Below are positions 1 to 4,917 of a stretch of DNA of 6,200 nucleotides, piece by piece. Every line of letters starts with the position of its first letter. Position 1 is the stretch's first letter. Under the pieces are notes generated by a model, which saw only the letters and a program-made list of their open reading frames with translations, was not told the DNA's origin and ran no database searches. The DNA lies in contig DATBKE010000197.1 in assembly GCA_036556085.1 (NCBI GenBank), positions 1 to 6,200 of the forward strand, in the 5' to 3' direction. This stretch comes from JACCTH01 sp036556085 (GTDB taxonomy: Bacteria; Actinomycetota; Acidimicrobiia; Spongiisociales; ZC4RG35). The translations under genes and the position numbers were made by a program.

Positions 1-902
1 TTGCCGCGGACCGAGTTGTCGTCCGCTGCCACCTCTCCGAGACGGAGGCGTTCGGGGCGGATGATCAACCACCCCGTGGAGGAGGTCGTCAATTCGTCAC
101 CAATCGTGGTCCGAAGCTTTCCCAACCCTTCGACCTCGACCGTGGCGACCCGGCCCGAGACATCGAGAAGTTGGGCCGGCAAGAAGTTGCTGGTCCCGAT
201 GAAGTCGGCGACGAACCTGGTGACGGGCCGGTCGTAGAGCACGGCGGGAACATCTGTCTGCAACACGCGACCGTGGTTCATCACCGCGATCCGGTCGGAC
301 ATGGTCAGGGCCTCTTCCTGATCATGTGTGACATAGATGAAGGTGATCCCCAGTTGGCGTTGGATTCGTTTGAGCTCGAACTGCATCTCCTTGCGCAGCT
401 TCTGGTCCAGAGCCCCGAGCGGTTCATCGAGCAGTAGCACCTTGGGGTCGAGGACCAGCGCTCGGGCAAGGGCGACCCGCTGCTGCTGGCCCCCGGAGAG
501 CTGGGATGGTTTGCGATGGGCGAAGCCGGTCAGCTGGATCACGCTGAGAATCGATTCGACCCTTGACTCGATCTGGGGGCGGGGAAGGCGGCGCACCCGC
601 AGCCCGAAGGCGACATTCTCGAATACGCTGAGATGGGGGAAGAGGGCGTAATTCTGGAAGACCATGTTGGCCTGGCGTTGGTGGGCGGGAACCGAGGTGA
701 TGTCCTCGCCCATCATGCGGATGCTCCCGGCGGTGGGTTGTTCGAAGCCGGCAATCATTCGCAGGGTCGTCGTCTTCCCGCACCCTGATGGCCCCAGCAG
801 CGAGAAGAACTCGCCGGTACCGATTGCAAGCGAAGTGGGGTGGACCGCGACCGAGTCACCGAAGCGCTTCTCCACCTCCACGAGCTCGATCGCCGGGTTC
901 AT
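1..902 (-). CDS. potA: ABC transporter ATP-binding protein, PotA/FbpC-like (3' end cut by window edge)
   Basis: This is the ATPase that powers the importer encoded by the genes just upstream; it acts on the inner face of the membrane with the two permeases. I translated 300 codons from the ATG at 902. Visible motifs are Walker A GPSGCGKT (residues 37-44), the Q-loop Gln83, signature LSGGQ (135-139), Walker B VLLLDEP (155-161), D-loop ALD (164-166) and H-loop His193. After about residue 230 comes a stretch including FIGTSNF, typical of the linker into the C-terminal TOBE domain; the gene leaves the window inside that region. Family members are usually 340-380 aa, so roughly 40-80 residues are missing. 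The ATG overlaps the permease stop codon (ATGA), and the purine-rich GGAAGG directly abuts the start, so translational coupling is likely. Assignment to the PotA/FbpC/CysA-type class is firm. The symbol is by family only, because the substrate is not certain. Confidence 0.95.
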   Translation of the reverse strand, partial: MNPAIELVEVEKRFGDSVAVHPTSLAIGTGEFFSLLGPSGCGKTTTLRMIAGFEQPTAGSIRMMGEDITSVPAHQRQANMVFQNYALFPHLSVFENVAFGLRVRRLPRPQIESRVESILSVIQLTGFAHRKPSQLSGGQQQRVALARALVLDPKVLLLDEPLGALDQKLRKEMQFELKRIQRQLGITFIYVTHDQEEALTMSDRIAVMNHGRVLQTDVPAVLYDRPVTRFVADFIGTSNFLPAQLLDVSGRVATVEVEGLGKLRTTIGDELTTSSTGWLIIRPERLRLGEVAADDNSVRG

Positions 903-1699
903 CCTTCCGCCCGGGCCGCGACCCGCGCCGACCCGATCCGCCGCAGTCGTTCGGCTAGGAGCAACAATCCGACCGAAAGGACGATCACCACAGTCGATAA
1001 CGCCACCACCTGCGGGAACCGGTTAGCGAAGCGAAGCTGGCCGAAGATGTAGACCGGGAGGGTGGGTTCCCGCCCGATCATGAACGAGGCGATCACGAAC
1101 TCGTCGATCGACACCGTGAAGGCGAGCAGCCAGGCAGAGATCATGGCCGGAGCCAGGATGGGGATGAGCACCCGGCGCAACGTGTAGGGATAGGTAGCCC
1201 CAAGGTCACGGGCCGCCTCCTCCATGGAGGCGGGAAAATCGGCCAACCGGGCCCCCATCACCAAGAGGGTGTAAGGGATGGCGATCACGGTGTGTCCCAC
1301 CCCCACCGTCAAAAGCGAGCGAGGAATGTCGAGGGCGGAGAAGAGGATCAGCAGCGAGACCCCGAGGATCAGGAACGGCACCAGCAAGGGCAGCATCGCC
1401 GCCGCGGCCAGCGCCTGTTTGCCGGGAAAGTCGAAACGGAGGAATGCGAGGGCGGCCCCGGTCCCGAGGGCGGTGGCGACGGTGGCGGTTCCCATCGCCA
1501 CCCCAACACTGCTGCGGGCCGCCCCCAGCAACTGCTCGTTGTCGAACATGCTCCGATACCACTCGAGGGTGAAGCCCTGGATCGGAAAGCTGAGCGCGGT
1601 TCCGTCGTTGAAAGCGAAGAGGAAGAGGATGGCGATCGGGACGTAGAGGAGGATGGCGAGAAAGGTGTAGTAGGAGGGCAGCCCCCAGCGCCTTCTCAC
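899..1699 (-). CDS. potC: ABC transporter permease, PotC-like
   Basis: This is one of the two membrane subunits of the importer. The 266-residue protein has about six hydrophobic segments (near residues 12-30, 65-86, 98-121, 132-150, 184-205 and 232-250). It has the cytoplasmic EAA loop starting EAARDLGA at 161-168, where the ATPase docks. The segment around 190-205, including SIDEF, and the ending with repeated hydrophobic residues then arginines fit PotC/YdcV-type permeases. The start is GTG, placed at 1699 because it overlaps the stop of the upstream permease as GTGA. No Shine-Dalgarno is seen ahead of it, consistent with translational coupling. Length matches the family (about 260-270 aa). 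Nothing is missing or frameshifted. The family transports polyamines, Fe(III), thiamine or opine-like compounds; the permease alone does not tell which. Confidence 0.94.
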   Translation of the reverse strand: MRRRWGLPSYYTFLAILLYVPIAILFLFAFNDGTALSFPIQGFTLEWYRSMFDNEQLLGAARSSVGVAMGTATVATALGTGAALAFLRFDFPGKQALAAAAMLPLLVPFLILGVSLLILFSALDIPRSLLTVGVGHTVIAIPYTLLVMGARLADFPASMEEAARDLGATYPYTLRRVLIPILAPAMISAWLLAFTVSIDEFVIASFMIGREPTLPVYIFGQLRFANRFPQVVALSTVVIVLSVGLLLLAERLRRIGSARVAARAEG

Positions 1700-2577
1700 A
1701 GGTCGTCGAGCAGCCGGCGCACTGGCCGGGTCCGGGTCAGGACAAAAAGCAGAGCAAGGATGCCAACCGCCATCACCATCGCCAGGGCCGAGCCGAGCGG
1801 CCAGTTGATCCCATCGCCGAAGAAGATCTCGATGATGTTGCCGTACAGCGCCCCTTGGCTACCGCCGACGAGAAGCGGGGCGACATACTCGCCGACCGTG
1901 GGGATGAAGACCATGAGGAAGGCGGCCGCCACCCCGGGCAGGCTCAAGGGGAGGGTGACCCGCCGGAAGGCGGTGGCGGGCGGAGCGCCGAGGTTGGAAG
2001 CGGCCTCGAGCAGACGCCGATCGATCCGGAGCATGGTGGCGTAGATGGGCAGGGCGACGAAGGGCAGCCACACGTAAACAAGGGTGATGACCACCGCGGT
2101 GCGGCTGTAGAGCAGGATCGTCACCGGTTGGTCAATCAGTCCGAGCCAAGCAAGGAAGCTGTTGATGGCCCCGGTCGGTCCCAGCAACACCTTCCAGGAG
2201 ATGATCCGGAGCAGGTAGCTGACCCAGAAAGGAATGATGAGGATCGTGAGCAGGAGCCCAGCTTTGCGCCCGGCCCGGAAGGCGAGAAAGTAGGCGACGG
2301 GGTAAGCGAGGGTGGTGGCCACCACGCCGACCAACAAGGCGATCAAGACCGACTTACCGAGCAAGGGTAGAAACGACTCGCTGGCGGCGATCGTCCGGTA
2401 ATGGTCGAGGACCGGGTCCCAATCCCAATTCGCCACCCCGCCCCGCAGGCTCGGCCGGAAGCTGAAGACCCCCATCAGCGCCACCGGGACGAGGAAGAAG
2501 ACCCCGAGAAAGATCACCAGCGGCAGAACCAGCGCCCAGCGGGCGGGGCCGCGGCGAAGATCGGCCGCCGCCCTCAC
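1696..2577 (-). CDS. potB: ABC transporter permease, PotB-like
   Basis: This is the second membrane subunit of the importer, pairing with the PotC-like protein. The 293-residue product has an N-terminal membrane segment (about 15-38) and further hydrophobic segments near 75-100, 107-130, 160-180, 212-235 and 262-281. The EAA loop begins EAASNLGA (191-198). The following VTLPLSLPGVAAAF and a VGEYVAPLLVGG stretch are typical of PotB/YdcU-type permeases. The start is a GTG at 2577, 37 nt after the stop of the binding-protein gene. There is no clear Shine-Dalgarno, but no ATG, GTG or TTG lies in frame between it and that upstream stop. The gene overlaps the next one by 4 nt. It is intact and of normal length. 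The first ten residues are basic, as expected for a cytoplasmic N-terminus. Confidence 0.94.
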   Translation of the reverse strand: MRAAADLRRGPARWALVLPLVIFLGVFFLVPVALMGVFSFRPSLRGGVANWDWDPVLDHYRTIAASESFLPLLGKSVLIALLVGVVATTLAYPVAYFLAFRAGRKAGLLLTILIIPFWVSYLLRIISWKVLLGPTGAINSFLAWLGLIDQPVTILLYSRTAVVITLVYVWLPFVALPIYATMLRIDRRLLEAASNLGAPPATAFRRVTLPLSLPGVAAAFLMVFIPTVGEYVAPLLVGGSQGALYGNIIEIFFGDGINWPLGSALAMVMAVGILALLFVLTRTRPVRRLLDDL

Positions 2578-2614
2578 CTTGCCGCCGTCGCTTCGCTCGG
2601 GGGTCAGATACGAC

Positions 2615-3742
2615 TCATGAGGAGGCTTGCACCTCCGCCCACATCGCCACGTACTCCTCGAGCTGTTCCCGGCTGATCTGGGGGGTGAAGTTGGTCCGGT
2701 CGAGGACGGTCGGATCGTCGAGGGAGAGGGCCGTCACCAGGTTCTCGTCGGTCACGGCCCCGAAGTAGTCGGGAACCACGTGCCCGTAGGCGTAGTCCAC
2801 CAAGAGGTTGGTGCCGGTCTGCTCGCCGAGCTTTCCGTCCAAGAACTCGAGCGCCAGGTCGTAGTTCTCGGTCTCGGCCGAGATCCCGTACTGCCCGATC
2901 CAGCTCTCCCGGCCCTCCACCGGGTCGGCATAGGCGACCGGCAGCCCGGCGTTGAGCAGGCGGTAGTAGGCCCCGTTCCAGGCGTAGGCCAGCCAAATGC
3001 TCTCGTCGGTGAAGCCGGCCTCGAGGGTGGGCTCGTCGGCCCAGTAGAAGAGGACGTTGGGCTTCTGATCGATGTACAGCTGCTTGATCTCCTCGAGCTG
3101 TTCGGGGCTGAGGTTGGTGGGGTCATAGCCGAGCAGCGCCCCGGCGATGTTGACCGCGCAGTCGCCGCAGTCGTAGGTGGAGACGTGGCCGGCATAGGCA
3201 TCGTCGAAGAGCGCCTCCCACGAGGTGACCTCGGGGATCATGTCGGTGTTGTAGAGGAGCGAGGTGAAGCCCCAGTCCCAAGGCACGCAATACACGGTCC
3301 CGTCGATCGTGCACGAGTCGGCGAACAACGGCGGCACCTTGCTCCAGTTGCTCAGCTTTGAGGTGTCGATCGGCTGGATGAGACCTTCGTCGACGTAAAA
3401 GCGGAGGTAAGGGGTGTAAAAGTGGACGATGTCCTCGCCCGAGCCGGCCAGGTACTTGGCAAAGATGTCAGGGTCGGAGGCGCCGAAGTTGAACACCGGG
3501 GTTACCTCGGGGTGTGCCTCCCCGAACTCGACCCACATCTCCGGCACCTCGTAGAAGGCCCATTCGAGAACGCTCAGTTCTCCGGTTCCGGTGGCCGCGG
3601 TGGTGGCGCCGGCCGCAGTGGTGGCGCCGGCTGCGGCGGTGGTGACCGAAGATGGGGCGGTTGTGGTGGCGGCGTCTCCGCCGCATGCCACCACGACCAG
3701 GATGAGGGTGACAAGAATCGGACCGCGTAAACGGTTGGCCAT
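2615..3742 (-). CDS. Extracellular solute-binding lipoprotein, PotD-like
   Basis: This binding protein captures the substrate outside the membrane and delivers it to the permeases. It is 375 aa from the ATG at 3742. That start is chosen because AGAAAGG lies 6 nt upstream and a lipoprotein signal follows immediately: basic MANRLR, hydrophobic core, lipobox VVAC with lipid-acceptor Cys20. Residues 21-54 are a low-complexity Ala/Thr/Gly linker, as in many actinobacterial lipoproteins. The folded domain runs from about 55 (LSVLEWAFYEVP) through YCVPWDWGFTSLLYN (151-165) and AWNGAYY (254-260) to the end, matching PotD-type proteins by eye. Four cysteines in the mature domain (144, 152, 192, 195) are unusual; 192/195 form a CGDC motif. 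Positions that carry polyamine-binding acids in E. coli PotD look substituted, so I give no symbol. It is first in the operon and is transcribed divergently from a lactonase-like gene. Confidence 0.93.
   Translation of the reverse strand: MANRLRGPILVTLILVVVACGGDAATTTAPSSVTTAAAGATTAAGATTAATGTGELSVLEWAFYEVPEMWVEFGEAHPEVTPVFNFGASDPDIFAKYLAGSGEDIVHFYTPYLRFYVDEGLIQPIDTSKLSNWSKVPPLFADSCTIDGTVYCVPWDWGFTSLLYNTDMIPEVTSWEALFDDAYAGHVSTYDCGDCAVNIAGALLGYDPTNLSPEQLEEIKQLYIDQKPNVLFYWADEPTLEAGFTDESIWLAYAWNGAYYRLLNAGLPVAYADPVEGRESWIGQYGISAETENYDLALEFLDGKLGEQTGTNLLVDYAYGHVVPDYFGAVTDENLVTALSLDDPTVLDRTNFTPQISREQLEEYVAMWAEVQASS
3600..3635. repeat. 18-bp tandem repeat, two copies, inside lipoprotein linker
   Basis: Two adjacent 18-bp units, 3600-3617 and 3618-3635, start GTGGTGGCGCCGGC and differ at two positions. 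They encode the repeated Ala-Gly-Ala-Thr-Thr-Ala pattern of the surface linker in the solute-binding lipoprotein. A partial third unit follows. This is in-frame slippage-type repetition in a flexible tether, and the reading frame is kept. Confidence 0.75.
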
Positions 3743-3748
3743 TTCAAG

Positions 3749-3755
3749 CCTTTCT
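3749..3755 (-). promoter_or_regulatory. Ribosome binding site of solute-binding lipoprotein gene
   Basis: AGAAAGG on the minus strand ends 6 nt before the ATG at 3742. It decides the start: the reading frame stays open for 52 more codons upstream, but that extension would place basic non-signal sequence ahead of the lipobox signal peptide. Confidence 0.75.
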
Positions 3756-3774
3756 AAGAATCGATGGGTCCAGC

Positions 3775-3803
3775 CTTCCGCTTGCTCCCCCAACGAACGG
3801 AAG
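3775..3803 (-). promoter_or_regulatory. Hairpin in the leader of the importer operon
   Basis: CTTCCG and CGGAAG form a perfect 6-bp inverted repeat with 17 nt between the arms. A G-T and a T-A pair may extend it inward to 8 bp. It lies between the candidate -10 box and the ribosome binding site, so it would be in the 5' untranslated mRNA if that promoter is right. I recognise no riboswitch family. It may affect mRNA stability or be chance. Confidence 0.25.
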
Positions 3804-3812
3804 TAAGGGGAG

Positions 3813-3846
3813 ATAGTACGAATTCGGACCCGCCCGGTTCGGTCAA
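3813..3846 (-). promoter_or_regulatory. Candidate promoter region of importer operon
   Basis: On the minus strand TACTAT (3818-3813) matches the TANNNT -10 consensus about 70 nt upstream of the binding-protein start. A TTGACC (3846-3841) resembles a -35 box, but the 22-nt spacing is too long for a standard pair, so TACTAT may work with a weaker -35 or the call may be wrong. Placement in the divergent gap supports a promoter somewhere here. Confidence 0.3.
3816..3829. promoter_or_regulatory. Imperfect palindrome, possible operator
   Basis: GTACGAATTCGGAC is a 14-bp palindrome with one mismatched pair and a perfect CGAATTCG core. It overlaps the candidate -10 box of the importer operon and lies about 38 bp upstream of the divergent gene's start, a suitable place for one regulator to control both. 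No regulator gene is in the window, and short palindromes also arise by chance. Confidence 0.28.
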
Positions 3847-3853
3847 GCGGCGG

Positions 3854-3859
3854 TAATTT
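3854..3859 (+). promoter_or_regulatory. Candidate -10 box for leaderless transcript of lactonase-like gene
   Basis: TAATTT fits TANNNT and ends 7 nt before the GTG at 3867, which would place the transcription start at or next to the start codon. The absence of a Shine-Dalgarno ahead of this gene fits a leaderless mRNA, a form common in actinobacteria. No convincing -35 box is visible. Confidence 0.35.
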
Positions 3860-3866
3860 TCGCCGG

Positions 3867-4688
3867 GTGCAGGTGCGCTCGACCAGGGATTGTCGCAAGC
3901 TGGTCGATGGCCTCGACCATCCCGAAGCGGTGGCGGCGGGGCCAGCCGGGGAGTTGTACTGCGGGGGCGAGGCCGGCCAGGTCTACCGGATATCGGAGCC
4001 ACCAAAGTTCGAACAGATCGCCCAGCTCTCGGGTTTCGTGGCCGGAGTCACGGTCGAGGCGAGCGGCGCCCTTCTCGTCTGCGATGTCGAGAGTGGCTCT
4101 CTCGTCAGGGTGGCCTCCGACGGCGCCACGGAACCCGTGGTCACAGACCTCGTCTTTCCCAACTTCGCCGCCTTCGACCCGACCGGCAACCTCTTCCTCA
4201 CCGACTCTGGGGATTACGACCGGGCCAACGGTCGGCTCCTCCTCCGCCGGCCAGACGGGGACCTAGCTGTCGTCGCCTCCGGGTTGCACTACCCCAACGG
4301 GCTTGCGGTTGACCCGGCGGGAGCGTCGCTCTATCTCGCCCAGAGCACCGCCTCCAACATTCTTCGATATCCGATTGCGGATGGGGAGTTGGGCGTCGCC
4401 GAGATCTTTGCCACGATTCCGGGGACCGTCCCCGACGGCCTCGCCCTCGCCGAGAGCGGCCATCTCTTTGTTGGTTGCTATTCCCCCGACGCCATATATG
4501 TGCTGTCGCCGCTTGGAGAGGTACAACCGTTCCTGATCGATCCCTGGGCCGATCTGCTCAACCGGCCCACCAATCTGGTCTTGGGCGACGGCGTTCTCTA
4601 CTACGCCAACCTGGGGGGCTACCACATCGGAGCGATCGATCTCGACGAGCGGGGAGCGCCGATCCACAAGGGCAATGCAGCCAAATGA
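3867..4688 (+). CDS. SMP-30/gluconolactonase-like beta-propeller protein
   Basis: This 273-aa protein belongs to the SMP-30/gluconolactonase/LRE-like family of six-bladed beta-propellers, whose members hydrolyse sugar lactones or related esters using a divalent metal. Repeated blade motifs are visible: HPEAVAAGPAGELYCGG (18-34), FAAFDPTGNLFLTDS (100-114), YPNGLAVDPAGASLYLAQS (142-160) and PDGLALAESGHLFVG (189-203). Glu20, Asn144 and Asp190 sit where the family's metal ligands are found, so an active enzyme is plausible. There is no signal peptide, so it is probably cytoplasmic. The start is the leftmost GTG in the open frame; a second GTG lies two codons on, and neither has a clear Shine-Dalgarno. 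The gene is divergent from the importer operon with 124 bp between starts, suggesting shared control and perhaps a shared pathway. The actual substrate cannot be read from sequence. A non-enzymatic NHL-like role is the alternative. Confidence 0.85.
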   Translation: MQVRSTRDCRKLVDGLDHPEAVAAGPAGELYCGGEAGQVYRISEPPKFEQIAQLSGFVAGVTVEASGALLVCDVESGSLVRVASDGATEPVVTDLVFPNFAAFDPTGNLFLTDSGDYDRANGRLLLRRPDGDLAVVASGLHYPNGLAVDPAGASLYLAQSTASNILRYPIADGELGVAEIFATIPGTVPDGLALAESGHLFVGCYSPDAIYVLSPLGEVQPFLIDPWADLLNRPTNLVLGDGVLYYANLGGYHIGAIDLDERGAPIHKGNAAK

Positions 4689-4690
4689 CC

Positions 4691-4724
4691 GGAAAGCAGA
4701 GGTCCCCTTCCTAATTCGCTTTCC
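4691..4724 (+). terminator. Candidate terminator after lactonase-like gene
   Basis: GGAAAGC (4691-4697) and GCTTTCC (4718-4724) are perfect 7-bp inverted arms starting 3 nt after the stop codon, with a 20-nt loop. The 3' arm overlaps a 12-bp palindrome TTCCTGCAGGAA (4721-4732), which ends in a short AT-rich AATTT. There is no run of T, so this is a weak rho-independent terminator at best. Confidence 0.35.
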
Positions 4725-4761
4725 TGCAGGAATTTGTCGCCTAAGCAAAGACCTGGCGAGT

Positions 4762-4768
4762 AAGGAGG
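4762..4768 (+). promoter_or_regulatory. Perfect Shine-Dalgarno sequence ahead of a small ORF
   Basis: AAGGAGG ends 5 nt before an ATG at 4774. With the preceding T it is an 8-base match to the complement of the 16S rRNA 3' end, stronger than any other site in this window. Confidence 0.5.
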
Positions 4769-4773
4769 GATCA

Positions 4774-4917
4774 ATGGGCCACTTCGCAGGGATGCCGTTG
4801 GCGCAGATGTCCTTGACCTTCAGCCCAACACTTGAAGGTCGGCGCGAGTGGTGGAGGGCCGGCCTCCCTAGGACCAAGCCACCTCGTAGAGCCGCCGGGG
4901 TTCTTCGAATCCTTTGA
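4774..4917 (+). CDS. Possible small protein of 47 aa, unknown
   Basis: A 47-codon frame (beginning MGHFAGMPLAQMSLTF, stop TGA at 4915-4917) follows the perfect Shine-Dalgarno at 4762-4768 with ideal spacing. I recognise no family. The second half is basic (GRREWWRAGLPRTKPPRR) and has no membrane segment or signal peptide. Its last 50 bases overlap the 3' end of the cyclase gene on the other strand, so those codons are constrained by that gene and carry little evidence of their own. The frame also contains the 4815-4840 hairpin. The case for translation rests on the start site; it may be a real small protein, the surviving 5' end of a lost gene, or chance. Confidence 0.3.
   Translation: MGHFAGMPLAQMSLTFSPTLEGRREWWRAGLPRTKPPRRAAGVLRIL
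4815..4840 (-). terminator. Hairpin between convergent genes
   Basis: GACCTTCA (4815-4822) and TGAAGGTC (4833-4840) are perfect 8-bp arms around a 10-nt loop. It lies downstream of the stops of both convergent genes, so it could stop transcription from either side. It lacks a T-tract on either strand. Confidence 0.35.
4853..4867 (-). terminator. Small GC-rich hairpin directly after cyclase stop
   Basis: GGAGG and CCTCC pair with a 5-nt GCCGG loop, immediately following the cyclase TAG on the minus strand. With the hairpin at 4815-4840 it forms a tandem pair of stem-loops. No T run follows, so the terminator role is inferred from position only. Confidence 0.25.

Noticed and set aside
1..237. 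Plus-strand open frame at the left edge starting with TTG
   Set aside because: It is antisense to the ATPase gene, whose reading frame and motifs are continuous from 902 to the edge.
1292..2044. Plus-strand 250-codon open frame opposite the permease genes
   Set aside because: It is antisense to two clearly conserved permeases, and its product is rich in Gly, Glu, Arg and Pro as expected from the complement of GC-rich codons. It has no recognisable domain.
2627..3361. Plus-strand 244-codon open frame opposite the binding-protein gene
   Set aside because: It is the complement of the well-supported lipoprotein gene. Its Val/Gly/Glu-rich composition is typical of a shadow frame, with no motifs.
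3830..3853. Inverted repeat CCGCC/GGCGG between the divergent genes
   Set aside because: Its arms are only 5 bp of pure G/C in GC-rich DNA with a 14-nt gap, so chance is likely.
3743..3898. Upstream extension of the binding-protein frame to 3898
   Set aside because: It would add 52 residues before a textbook lipoprotein signal peptide, cross the divergent promoter region and overlap the start of the opposite gene. The ATG at 3742 has a ribosome binding site.
4761..4773. Resemblance of the sequence before the small ORF to the reverse complement of the 16S rRNA 3' end
   Set aside because: The match covers only the anti-Shine-Dalgarno segment and lacks surrounding rRNA sequence, so it is a ribosome binding site and not an rRNA fragment.
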